Source: Hawksworthiomyces lignivorus
Lineage: Eukaryota > Ascomycota > Sordariomycetes > Ophiostomatales > Ophiostomataceae
Assembly (NCBI GenBank): GCA_002917075.1
Contig: NTMA01000191.1
Coordinates: 1-10,599, forward strand
Length of the DNA: 10,599 bases
Direction of reading: 5' to 3'
In this document: in pieces, positions 1 through 8,211 of the stretch
Layout of the letters: the number at the start of each line of letters is the position of its first letter
Position numbering within the stretch: position 1 is the first letter of the stretch
The notes under the pieces: model-generated
The model's input: only the letters and a program-made list of their open reading frames with translations
What the model was told of the DNA's origin: nothing
The model's database searches: none
Position numbers and translations under genes: made by a program

Positions 1-860
1 TTTTTTTTTTTTTGATATGATAAAAAAAATTAAGAAAGAGTTAGTCACCAGCCTAGGGAAAGAAACGGTGACGGCCAGGCCGAGACCGGTCTTTTCCAGT
101 GAGAGTTTTGTAGGTACCACTCACATATATTAGCGGTGGCAGAGGTACACTGAAGCTTCGGCAATACGAATACAGCGAATATAGAGAGAGATCTAGTGGG
201 GTAGCAGCACTAATTTTTTTATCTTTATGGAGGGGCACTGCCCCTGAGTGCACTTATACAACAACGCCTTGCAGGTACTCTGCATGTGAAAGCTGCAGCG
301 GCTCTGTACGCTGTATACGCACCGCATGGGCAATATGTGTATGGCAATATACGTGTACATGTGAATGTATGCATGTGCCAAGGAGGCGAAGCTTCGTTTT
401 GATGATTAAGATGTAAACAGCGGTATCGAACAAATTGGCCTGGCCCTGCTCTTCTTTGTCTCACTACAGCAGGAGTTGGCAGCTTCATAGGGCTATTTTG
501 AGATGACAGCGTCTATTCTTAGTTTTTGTGCAAAAAAAAAGTCAACAATTGATATATTTTCCCTTTTTCATGTTCTAAAGAGGTATCCAAAGATGAGGAG
601 AAACGTGGTAACGTCTCGAGGTCACTCCCATCTTCCCTGTAACATCATGTAGTTCCATCCAAGGCCACGGTGAGAGGTATCTTGTACTGCCACAGCAGCG
701 CTGTTCCTGGCAGCAATATAAATATACTCGTAAAAATAAAATAAAAAAGCACAAATGAATACATATCATATTTGCCTATGATTGCACAGTCTCGCTCCTA
801 CTTCTTCCTCTCTCCCACTTGCAACTTTTGTTTTTTTTTGTCAAGTCCACGCCGCGCGCC
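1..860. other. Non-coding left flank and PRP28 3' region
   Basis: I see no gene in this stretch. The open frames present are short, cysteine/proline-rich or arginine-rich, and resemble no family I know. It opens with a 13-T run. A perfect 6-bp stem with a 3-base loop lies at 231-245, a 10-bp palindrome containing a HindIII site is at 387-396, and TG/CA-rich DNA spans about 333-378. The last 150 bases or so are the expected 3' UTR of the minus-strand PRP28 gene: read on the minus strand they are A/T-rich (about 715-760), suited to polyadenylation signals, but no exact site can be fixed. Confidence 0.6.
231..245. repeat. Short perfect hairpin
   Basis: AGGGGC at 231-236 and GCCCCT at 240-245 are exact reverse complements separated by ACT. 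It sits in otherwise mixed-composition DNA, outside any gene. It could be a chance palindrome or the end of a degraded element. No function is assigned. Confidence 0.5.
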
Positions 861-3179
861 CTAGTTGTTCCAGGTGCCAAAGTCGCTCTTGGCGGACTTT
901 GTGGGCTTCTGCTGGGCGGCCTCGTGGCGGCGGAGCTCCTCGGGGACCTTGGACAGGGAGCTCTTGGAGATCATCTGGCGGAGGTCGTACATGACGGCGG
1001 CGTCCTCGCCGCCGAGGAACGTGATGGCGACGCCCGTCTTGCCGGCGCGGCCGGTGCGGCCGATGCGGTGGGTGTACTGCTCGATGCTGGTGGCCATGTT
1101 GAAGTTGACGACGAGCGAGACGTCGGGCACGTCGATGCCGCGGCCCGCGAGGTCCGTGGCCACGAGCACGTCGGCCTTGCCGGCGCGCAGCGCCGCGAGG
1201 GCCGCCTCGCGCTGCTCCTGCGTCTTGCCGCTGTGCAGCGTGACCGGGTGGCAGCCGGCGGCGCGCACGTCGCGCGCGACCATCTCGCAGTTGCGCTTGA
1301 TGTTGACGAACACGATGATGGGGGGCCGGTAGCCGCCCTGCTGCAGCAGCTGGCGGAGGCGCTCCTTGCGGCGGTCCTCGCCGGCCACGAACTCGACGCG
1401 CTGCTCCACCGTCTCGACGGCCTCGCCGGCGTTGCCGATGGTCACGATGGCGGGGCGCCGCAGGTAGCGCTTGGCGATCTTCTCGACGAGGGGGGGCATC
1501 GTCGCCGTGTACATCATGGTCTCGCGGTAGCGGCCGGCGCCCTCGCGCGTCATGGCGCGCGCGTCCTCGGCCTCGTCCGTGTCGGGCTTCTCGTTGCTCG
1601 TCGGCATGGCGTCGAGGATCTTGTTGAGCGGGTCCTCGAAGCCCAGGTCGATCATCCGGTCCGCCTCGTCCATGATCACGTAGCTGCACTGCGACAGCAC
1701 CAGCAGCCGCCGCTCGATGCAGTCGACCAGCCGCCCGGGCGTCGCCACGATGATCTCGGCCCCGTCGCGCAGCGCAAACACCTGCTCCTCGAGCGAGTGC
1801 CCGCCGACGATGCTGACGACCGTGTAGCCGAACGGCCGCGCAAACTTTTTCGCCTCCGTCTCGATCTGCTGCGCCAGCTCCCGCGTCGGCGCCAGCACCA
1901 GCCCGTACGGCCCGTCGTTCTTGGTCTTCTGCGTCAGCGGCGGCAGCTCGCGGATGTACGCCAGCAGCGGCAGCAAAAACGCCGCCGTCTTGCCCGAGCC
2001 CGTCACCGCGATGCCGATCAGGTCGCGGTGCTGCAGCGCGATCGGGATCGCCGCCCGCTGGATCGGCGTCGGCTCCCGGTACCCCACCTGGTCGATCACC
2101 CGCAGCAGGTCCGCCGGCAGCGCCGACTCGCTCCACCGCCGCAGCGGGTCCGGAATCGCCCCGCCCTTGGTCGCGATCCCATAGTCCTCCTTGAAGATGC
2201 GCCAGTCGCGCTCGCGCATCTCGTCCAGCGCCTTGTCCGACCAGTGCTTCATCTTGAGAAAGGGCCGGTTGCGCGCGTCCCGCCCCCGGTAGTACTCCTC
2301 CATGATCCGCCGCGCCCGCGCCTCGCCCTGCTCCGCGTCGTGCGTCCGCGCGTAGTGCGCGCTCTTGAGCGCCGCCATCTCCCGCTCCTCCTCGCGCGGG
2401 TCCATGTTGAGCATCTTGCTGCTCGTCAGCTGGTCCCGGAACGGCCGCTCGCTCTCGATCCGCGCCTGCTCGTCCGCCATGTTGCGCGTGTCCTCCTCCG
2501 CGTCCCACCCAAACTTGAACTCCTGCCCGCCCCGCCGCCGCTTCTTCTTCACCGTAAACGTCGACTTGGACCGGTCCGGCCCGTAGTACCGCTCCCGCAG
2601 CCGCTCGTACTCTGCCTGCTCCTGCGGCGTCCGCTCCTCTTCGTCGTCGTCTCCGCCGCCGCTGCGGCCCCGCTTCTGTCCGTTCTTCGTCTTGTTCTTG
2701 TCCTGCTGCTGCTGCTGCTGCTGCTGCCGCTTCTTCGCATCCGGAAAGTCGCCCCGCAGGATCGCCTCCAGCTCCTGTCGCGCCCGCCGCGCCCGCTCCT
2801 CCTGCTCCCGCTCCCGCCGCCGCCGCTCCTCCTCCTCCTGCGCCTCCTTCTCGCGCGCCAGCCGCTCCCTCTCCGCCTTGGGGATCCAGCGCAGCGTCGG
2901 CGGCTTGTCGGCGCCGGATGCCGCAGAGGAGGCGGAGGGGACTAGCGACGCGGAAGGGGCAGCTGATGGTGCAGAGGGCGCAGCAGAGAGTGGTGCGGAG
3001 GGCGTGGGAGAGGTCGAGGGCGCGCCGTTGGCAGATGCGCCATTGGCCGCCTCGCCGTCCGCCGCCGCCGCCGCCTTGGCCTTCTTCTTCTTCTTGTCTT
3101 TCTGCGCCTTGTTCTTGATCGGCAGCGCGTTGAGCACGTCGAACTCGTCTTCGTCGTCAAAGCCGTCCGCCGGAGGCAT
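861..3179 (-). CDS. PRP28: Pre-mRNA-splicing ATP-dependent RNA helicase Prp28 (DEAD-box)
   Basis: This is a 772-residue nuclear DEAD-box ATPase without introns. The family (yeast Prp28, human DDX23) displaces U1 snRNP from the 5' splice site so that U6 can pair there during spliceosome activation. Motifs are seen in order: Q motif GYREPTPIQ (366-374), motif I AVTGSGKT (391-398), Ia PTREL (431-435), GG (459-460), Ib TPGR (480-483), II DEAD (504-507), III TAT (558-560), IV around 621-628, V ATDLAGRGID (674-683) and VI HRIGRTGR (704-711). TAT in place of the usual SAT at motif III, with MPP after it, is typical of Prp28/DDX23 and supports this subfamily. The first 340 residues are low complexity: a lysine run (29-33), an Ala/Ser/Pro region (36-90), a charged, probably coiled stretch (101-140) and eight glutamines (152-159). 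The start is the first in-frame ATG, in CACCATG context; the frame stays open upstream to 3305 but without an ATG. It is divergent from mL59. Confidence 0.96.
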   Translation of the reverse strand: MPPADGFDDEDEFDVLNALPIKNKAQKDKKKKKAKAAAAADGEAANGASANGAPSTSPTPSAPLSAAPSAPSAAPSASLVPSASSAASGADKPPTLRWIPKAERERLAREKEAQEEEERRRREREQEERARRARQELEAILRGDFPDAKKRQQQQQQQQDKNKTKNGQKRGRSGGGDDDEEERTPQEQAEYERLRERYYGPDRSKSTFTVKKKRRRGGQEFKFGWDAEEDTRNMADEQARIESERPFRDQLTSSKMLNMDPREEEREMAALKSAHYARTHDAEQGEARARRIMEEYYRGRDARNRPFLKMKHWSDKALDEMRERDWRIFKEDYGIATKGGAIPDPLRRWSESALPADLLRVIDQVGYREPTPIQRAAIPIALQHRDLIGIAVTGSGKTAAFLLPLLAYIRELPPLTQKTKNDGPYGLVLAPTRELAQQIETEAKKFARPFGYTVVSIVGGHSLEEQVFALRDGAEIIVATPGRLVDCIERRLLVLSQCSYVIMDEADRMIDLGFEDPLNKILDAMPTSNEKPDTDEAEDARAMTREGAGRYRETMMYTATMPPLVEKIAKRYLRRPAIVTIGNAGEAVETVEQRVEFVAGEDRRKERLRQLLQQGGYRPPIIVFVNIKRNCEMVARDVRAAGCHPVTLHSGKTQEQREAALAALRAGKADVLVATDLAGRGIDVPDVSLVVNFNMATSIEQYTHRIGRTGRAGKTGVAITFLGGEDAAVMYDLRQMISKSSLSKVPEELRRHEAAQQKPTKSAKSDFGTWNN
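2703..2726 (-). repeat. (CAG)8 trinucleotide repeat coding for polyglutamine
   Basis: Eight uninterrupted CTG units on the plus strand read as eight CAG glutamine codons (residues 152-159) in the disordered N-terminal arm of Prp28. The purity of the repeat, with no CAA interruptions, makes it a likely length-variable microsatellite. It lies well outside the helicase core, so length changes of whole codons should be tolerated. Confidence 0.9.
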
Positions 3180-3865
3180 GGTGAGAAACCCGGAAGCACA
3201 GATACTAGAGAATGGATTGCGTAAAAGATGAAAAGAATAGAAAAAGGGGTGCAACAACTGTTGGCCGGGTTTGGAAGCTAGAGAGGAGGCACGCGGCCGG
3301 TTCAAGGGTGGTCGATTTAAAAGGTTTCGAGAAGGTCGGAGAAGTCAAAAAAAATGGACCAACCACGAGGCTGAGGCGAACTGCTATAGGCAGGCACGAC
3401 GTAATATTCCTATAGCGGGTTAGGCGGAGCGCCAGAGCGCTGTACAGAGTCCTTAGCCGCTATACGGAGCAGCTTCCAGCACGAGCTTCTATCATGCCAG
3501 CACACTATCCTAATTGCTTGACATTTTTTTACTATTGAAGACTTGCTTCAGTCCAGAAAATTGCATCATTAGCCATGCATTACTTCTTTAGTTGCTTTTG
3601 CTCTTCTTTTGCTGCATACGGATTTAAAACTTGGTACAGTGACCTATGTACTGTAACCTCTCGCTTCAGGGCCTTGATGTGTGATTAGTCATATATTCTT
3701 TTAGTGCAAAATTTGGAGCGGTGCACTTTGCGCATTGGCCAAGCCGAAATCCGTCGATTTTTTTGTCCCGAAAGACGACGCCGTCAAATCGATCGCAACG
3801 ACCAGCGGACAGGAATCCTTGTCGCACAGCAAGGCATTGTCCCTCCTCCCCAATTTCTCGCCAAG
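3180..3865. promoter_or_regulatory. Divergent promoter region between PRP28 and mL59
   Basis: These 686 bases separate the start codons of two genes transcribed away from each other, so both promoters must lie here unless they extend into coding sequence. TTTAAA-like A/T patches occur at about 3316-3321 and 3622-3627, and an inverted CCAAT box (ATTGG) at 3734-3738, about 130 bases before the mL59 start. A cluster of inverted repeats at 3383-3464 is listed separately. Start sites cannot be placed from sequence alone. No long ATG-started frame of its own is present. Confidence 0.75.
3409..3464. repeat. Short TA-bounded inverted-repeat structure
   Basis: TATAGCGG at 3411-3418 is the exact reverse complement of CCGCTATA at 3457-3464. 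Extending inward, the arms match at about 12 of 14 positions. Inside is a second perfect stem, AGCGC (3428-3432) with GCGCT (3437-3441), around a CAGA loop. A third relative, GCTATAGG at 3383-3390, is the exact reverse complement of CCTATAGC at 3409-3416. The arms begin with TA, as would be expected for a tiny MITE or a Tc1/mariner-type remnant, but it could equally be a regulatory palindrome or chance. Confidence 0.5.
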
Positions 3866-4545
3866 ATGGCCTCGCAGACGTCTGCGCAATACATCCAGCT
3901 CGCCAAGACGCTACCGCCGCGTCTGCTGCGGTTCCTGGCGCGGTACCCGCCAGCATCCATCCAGCCGGCGGCGGCGGCGGCAGCAGCGACGACTTCAGAG
4001 CAGCCCGCTGCGCTCACCGGCTACCAGCAGGACACCCCGAACCCCTTCCAGGCGACCAAGCACCCCGTGACCGGCCGGTGGCACGATCCCGTGTACTCGA
4101 TGCGGCGGCAGGCCGACCTGGTGAAGCTGGCGCGCCAGCACGGCGTGGCGGAGCTGCTGCCGCCCTCCAGCAAGAGCCCCGAGGCGCGGCTGCGCAAGCG
4201 CGTCGAGCTGGGCCTGCGGGTCAAGGGTACCGGCGTGGGCCAGACCGTCAAGGGCCACATGCACGAGCGGCACCTGATTGCAAAGTACGTCTTTATCTTT
4301 TTTCCCCGTCTCCCGCCGGGGAGGCTGGGTCTCCTTTCCTCGTCGTTCAAAAGCGTAGATCCGTGCTAACTTTCAAACAGGATGGAAGAGCGGAGACAGG
4401 CCATGTTGAACATGCCCAAGCTGATCCGGGAATGGAAGAAGGTAAGTTTTATTTGGACATGACTAGTCTATAGCATTTGCAGTTCCATGAGCTGACTCTC
4501 TTCGTCTAGGTCGGTAAGAAGAACTGGACCCGGTATCCTAGCTGA
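3866..4545 (+). CDS. MRPL25: Mitochondrial large ribosomal subunit protein mL59 (MRPL25/YmL25 family)
   Basis: Three exons, 3866-4284, 4381-4441 and 4510-4545, encode 171 residues, a little longer than yeast Mrpl25. Intron 1 (96 bp) has donor GTACGT, branch TGCTAAC and acceptor CAG; intron 2 (68 bp) has donor GTAAGT, branch GCTGAC and acceptor TAG. Intron 1 splits the codon of K140; intron 2 lies between codons. Family features are visible: an N-terminal helix with LLRFLARYPP (20-29), HPVTGRWHDPVYS (66-78), RRQADLVKLA (80-89), ELLPPSSKS (96-104), GLRVKGTGVGQ (116-126) and, in exon 2, ERRQAMLNMPKLIREW (143-158). The basic, hydroxylated N-terminus fits import into the matrix, where the protein is a fungal component of the 54S subunit. 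An alanine run (35-41) is a lineage-specific insertion. Without intron 1 splicing the frame stops at 4367-4369. The start has AAGATGG context and is the first ATG in frame. I rely on remembered family resemblance. Confidence 0.92.
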
Positions 4546-5440
4546 GCGGGTATCCTGCTCAAGCCCGGCTCTGCTTCCTTGGAGTATTTCTTTCCACATT
4601 GGAATTTGCTCGGAGCTTGGCTCTGCATGGCAGGGCAGTTAAGTGCCACACATGCCACTGCCCTCCAATATATCACGCTTCGCAATTATGTATAAAATCT
4701 TCAGCATTTTGCTACGATACTAGGCCTTGTATGATTAGAAAAAGGATTAGAAATATCTACTTTTCGTTATGAGTAAAAAGAGTGTGTGTAGAGAGAGAGC
4801 TGTAGTATGACTTTTTTGGCCGCATTTTGCATGTGTTTCATACCTGGCGTGATTGAAGTTGCATCAAGATTTGACCTATTGTCTATTTATGTCGGAAACG
4901 TCATCTCTTGCGATGTAACTATATATCGGACGGAACCAAGGACGGCAAAGAGAGAAATCTATGTCTACTACTGCGGAATACTCGAGAGTTCAGGAGCTTG
5001 TAACTTTAGCTTATGCTGCGAGCAGCTCCTTCATATAAAATTCGCCAACATCTACACAGATAGAACAAGACTTTCTTCTGCCACAAAGTTCGCTTGACGT
5101 ATATTATAAATTCATATATCTCCTCTGTAAACTGTTAATTTCTTATTTTTTTTTCAAAGAGATTCTTGTCTCAAGCTATTTGCTTTATTTGTGCACGTGA
5201 TCGTATTTTGATATTTTTTTCAAGATATTTCAACCCATTTTGGCCACTATGAAGTAAAAGGCCGAAAGGAAATAAAATTTAAATAAATAAATCACAAAAC
5301 ATTCTAAATATCTAGGTATACAGATATGGGTGCGATTTTATAGCAGAAACAAGCAAACAAACAAAAAAACTCTTTGACCTACTTTGAGCCCCTTTTCTCT
5401 TTTTTTCAGCCCTTCACCACACCTTGTTTTATAAGCCGCC
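4546..5440. other. AT-rich spacer: mL59 3' flank and DPH4 promoter
   Basis: No gene is recognised. The first 200 bases or so carry A/T-rich words such as TATAAAA near 4691, suited to mL59 polyadenylation. From about 4680 to 5370 the DNA is clearly AT-rich, with A/T runs at 5145-5155 and 5272-5292. An ATG-started frame of 96 codons (4807-5097) is probably chance: its protein is cysteine-rich and matches nothing I know. An E-box is at 5194-5199. A pyrimidine tract ending in CAG at 5400-5409 could be the acceptor of a DPH4 leader intron, but no convincing branch site or donor accompanies it. Confidence 0.6.
5194..5199. promoter_or_regulatory. CACGTG E-box upstream of DPH4
   Basis: CACGTG occurs in the context GTGCACGTGA, about 240 bases before the DPH4 start. 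Fungal bHLH factors such as Cbf1-type proteins bind this core with flanking TCACGTG preference. One copy in AT-rich DNA is suggestive only. A similar TGCACGTGAC site is at 10129-10138. Confidence 0.3.
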
Positions 5441-6106
5441 ATGACCGACCCCAGCCGGCCCTGGCTGGTGCTCGGCCTGGACCCGGCCTCGTGGGCAGCA
5501 GCGCCGGCCATCGATCGCACTGCGCCGGATGTGGCAACGCGGCTGGCCCTTGTGCGCCGGGCCTACCGCCGCGCCCTGCTACAGCACCACCCGGACAAGA
5601 GGTCCGGCGGCAGCCACCCGGCGGCGGCCGCCGCTTATACGGTGGACGAGATCAAGGCGGCATATGCGACGCTGACGGGCGGTGCTGGAGGGCAGCAACA
5701 ACGGCCGCCGCCGCCGGTTGGCGGCATTGTCGGCGGTGGTCTCCCACCGGGCGGCGGCGGCGCGCCCATGGCCACGGGCCTCGAGGTGGTGGACCTCGAC
5801 GAGCTGCCGTACGACGCGGCCACGCAGACGTGGTACCGCGGGTGCCGGTGCGGAAACCCGCGCGGCTACGTGTTCGGGGAGCGGGACCTGGAAGAGGAGC
5901 TAGACGCGGAGGCGCTCGAGGTGCTGGTCGGGGAAGAGGCGGACGACACGGCGGCAGCGGGTGGCGGCCGACCAAATCCGCCACCTGCGGGGGAGCTGCT
6001 GGTAGGCTGCCAGGACTGCAGCTTGTGGCTGTGCGTGCACTTTGCTATGGCGCCAGACGGAGAGGACGACGAAGACGACGATGATGGCGACCCGATGGAG
6101 GACTGA
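5441..6106 (+). CDS. DPH4: Diphthamide biosynthesis protein 4 (J-domain, CSL zinc finger)
   Basis: This is an intronless 221-residue J-protein (yeast Dph4/Jjj3, human DNAJC24). The family takes part in the first step of diphthamide synthesis, transfer of the 3-amino-3-carboxypropyl group to a histidine of elongation factor 2, and can stimulate Hsp70 ATPase. The J domain spans about 7-80: WLVLGL (8-13), a helix with RRAYRRALLQHHPDK (39-53) including the invariant HPD (50-52), and a final helix IKAAYATL (71-78). The metal-binding CSL-type domain follows a Gly/Pro linker: VVDLDELPY (116-124), CRCG with C135 and C137, then C190 and C193 in the CSLWL motif. A long acidic C-terminus (207-221) ends the protein. 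It is longer than the yeast protein because of Gly/Pro/Ala-rich insertions at about 80-110 and 164-185 and an extended J-domain loop (14-34). The start is in GCCGCCATGA context. It is convergent with the 14-3-3 gene. Confidence 0.93.
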   Translation: MTDPSRPWLVLGLDPASWAAAPAIDRTAPDVATRLALVRRAYRRALLQHHPDKRSGGSHPAAAAAYTVDEIKAAYATLTGGAGGQQQRPPPPVGGIVGGGLPPGGGGAPMATGLEVVDLDELPYDAATQTWYRGCRCGNPRGYVFGERDLEEELDAEALEVLVGEEADDTAAAGGGRPNPPPAGELLVGCQDCSLWLCVHFAMAPDGEDDEDDDDGDPMED

Positions 6107-7009
6107 AAACGTAGCTTGATTATACCAAGAGGGCAACATGCCGGCGCACGGTATATAAATATGAATCTGCATATATAGAATTACGGAGAAGGGCATCTCT
6201 CCCCAATCATGATCTTCTACATTGTTGACAAACGAGGTGGTTTCTGCACGCTTGCGGCATCTGTTTCATGGTGGGGGTTTCAGTCCGGCGAAAATACTTT
6301 ACTAAGAGAAAATACGAAAAGCAAACAGCACCGGGAAGGCAGGCAAAGGCCAATTCTGTCTAGTAAAAAGGAAGAGACCTCCCATGAGGGGATAACCGTC
6401 CCTCTTTGTTGTATATTCTTTGTTTAGTAGTCCCCTTTTCCCCTTTCCCAGATCCCGGTTTTCTGCCAGTGACAAAACAAGAGAGAAGAGGATAAGAAGA
6501 AGAAAACAGAAACAGAAAACAGAAGAAAGGCTTAAGTTAAGTCGCCGAGAGAATAGTAAGAGACATCTGGGCAAGAGACAGAGAACAAAGAGAAAAAAAC
6601 ATAACGCAAATGGGAATTTCGTTTGATATTTTGGGGAATTAATTTTTTTGTCTGGTTTTTTTAAGTTTCTTCCCTGTTCTTTTTTTCTTGTTGGGAGAAT
6701 GAAGAGCACAAAAGCACAACAGAATAAAGAAAGGGAACTAAGTAAAAAGATAAGGGGGCTTGGGGATTTTTGTTAAGGGGGGGATCGAGAGGGCGAATGT
6801 TATATCTCGCATAGCACGTAAGTCATGCATATGTGATGTTTTTCTTTCTTGACAAAAGACGAAATCCCTTCTTCTTTCCTTTGTGCACACTCCATAGACA
6901 CCAGCCAGTAACCGTCGGAATATCAACAACCAAAAGAGATAAAAGCCGATAACCGGGCCAGAGAAATAAACCCAAGAAAGGAAAAAACACGACAGATCGG
7001 GCTTTTCGT
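6107..7009. other. Convergent 3' region between DPH4 and 14-3-3
   Basis: No gene is seen. The left part should hold the DPH4 3' UTR; TATATAAATATGAA at about 6151-6164 is an A/T-rich candidate polyadenylation area. The right part is downstream of the minus-strand 14-3-3 stop and should hold its 3' UTR. A strongly purine-rich plus strand at about 6474-6600 means the 14-3-3 transcript, if it reaches that far, has a CU-rich 3' UTR. A G-rich patch is at 6774-6783. Confidence 0.65.
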
Positions 7010-8192
7010 TTACTCGGCCTTTGGCTCCTCCACGGTGGAGGGGGGCTCGGCAGCCTTGGACTCCTCCTGAGGCGCAGCGTCGGGGACGCCGCTGGAGGCG
7101 ACGGGCTCGGACTCGGACGAAGTCCAGAGGGTCTAGATGTGTCAGCGAGAGAGTGCGCAAAAGGTAAGGTTTTGGGAATTGCCAAGGTGGCAGGCTGTAA
7201 AAACATACCAGGTTGTCGCGCAGCAGCTGCATGATCAAGGTGGAGTCCTTGTAGCTCTCCTCGCTCAGTGTGTCGAGCTCTGCAGAGATTGGATTAGCGT
7301 CATGTATTTTTCAAGCTTCCTAGCGCGAGACAAAGGAGAAAGAGAACAAAGAGGGGTAAACACCTACCAGCAATAGCATCGTCGAAAGCCTGCTTGGCCA
7401 GGTGGCATGCCTGGTCAGGAGCGTTGAGGATCTCGTAGTAGAAGACCGAGAAGTTCAGTGCGAGGCCGAGACGGATGGGGTGGGTGGGAGGCAGCTCGGT
7501 TTGTGCGACCTCGGTGGCAGCCTTGTAGGCCTCGAGCGACTTGTCGGCGGAGTCCTTGCGTCTGTCACCGACGGCAAACTCGGCCAGGTAGCGGTGGTAG
7601 TCGCCCTTCCTGTTGCGGTGTGTGAGCAATCGAACGTTTCCCCTCGTCCAGAAAGCGACAAAGACAAAAGAAAAAAACAAAAAACAAGGAATTTGTCCAA
7701 AAAAATAACTAAAAAAAAACTTACATCTTGTGGTAGAACACCTTGGACTCGCCGGTCTTGGCAGAGGGGATCAGGTGTTCGTCCAGGACCTTGAGGATGT
7801 CGTCGCAGATGTTGGCGAGCTCCTCCTCGATCTTCTGGCGGTACTCCTTGATCAGGGTGACCTGGCTTGTGTTGCCCTTGGACTCCTCCTTCTGCTCAAT
7901 GGAGGTGACGATTCTCCAAGAGGCACGGCGGGCGCCGATAACGTTCTTGTAGGCGACAGACAGCAGGTTCCGCTCCTCAACGGTCAGGTCCTGGTCTTTG
8001 GAGGCGACGATCTTCATGTTCTCGACCATCTCTGTGGCAGGCGAGAAAATGCTGCGTCAGCTACGTTGTCCCGTACAAAGCCATGGGCGTTTCTGCGTGT
8101 TTAGGTGCGGCTTGCATCTAGTTTGACGTACCCTCGTAGCGCTCCGCCTGCTCGGCGAGCTTGGCAAGATAGACAGCATCTTCGTGACCCAT
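7010..8192 (-). CDS. BMH1: 14-3-3 family phosphoprotein-binding protein
   Basis: Five coding exons on the minus strand (8192-8132, 8031-7725, 7609-7368, 7279-7209, 7132-7010) encode 267 residues. Introns are 100, 115, 88 and 76 bp, with donors GTACGT, GTAAGT, GTAGGT and GTATGT and acceptors CAG, CAG, CAG and TAG; the frame closes exactly at each junction. 14-3-3 proteins form dimers that bind phosphoserine/threonine motifs and regulate many kinases, enzymes and transcription factors in the cytosol and nucleus. Signature 1 [11 protein letters not shown] is at 41-51 and signature 2 (from YKDSTLIMQ) at 213-232. Phosphate-pocket residues K49, R56, R129 and Y130 are present, as are ligand-contacting N175 and N226. 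The 40-residue tail after L227 is Glu/Pro/Ser-rich and variable, as usual. Filamentous fungi often carry two 14-3-3 paralogues and I cannot say which this is; the symbol marks the family orthologue in yeast. ATG context is CACCATGG. Confidence 0.96.
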
Positions 8193-8211
8193 GGTGACGG
8201 TTTAATGTGAT

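Noticed and set aside
819..2945. A 708-codon open frame on the plus strand opposite PRP28
   Set aside because: It has no ATG start, its product is leucine/arginine-rich low complexity, and it mirrors the GC-rich codon choice of PRP28. A second minus-strand frame (841-2508) is the same kind of shadow.
3180..3305. In-frame upstream extension of Prp28
   Set aside because: The frame is open but contains no ATG before 3179, the added residues do not resemble Prp28, and the 3179 ATG has a good CACC context.
3285..3345. tRNA-like GGTTCAAGG word
   Set aside because: No acceptor, D or anticodon stems can be built around it.
3704..3865. In-frame upstream extension of mL59
   Set aside because: It begins at GTG, not ATG, and the 54 extra residues are unlike the family N-terminus. 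The ATG at 3866 is the first in frame.
4807..5097. 96-codon ATG-started frame in the AT-rich spacer
   Set aside because: Its composition matches the surrounding non-coding DNA, there is no recognisable motif, and nothing suggests a promoter or intron structure.
4680..5400. RIP-mutated transposon as the cause of the AT-rich spacer
   Set aside because: Ordinary CA and TG dinucleotides remain common, no broken transposase or reverse-transcriptase frame is visible, and promoters in such genomes are often AT-rich.
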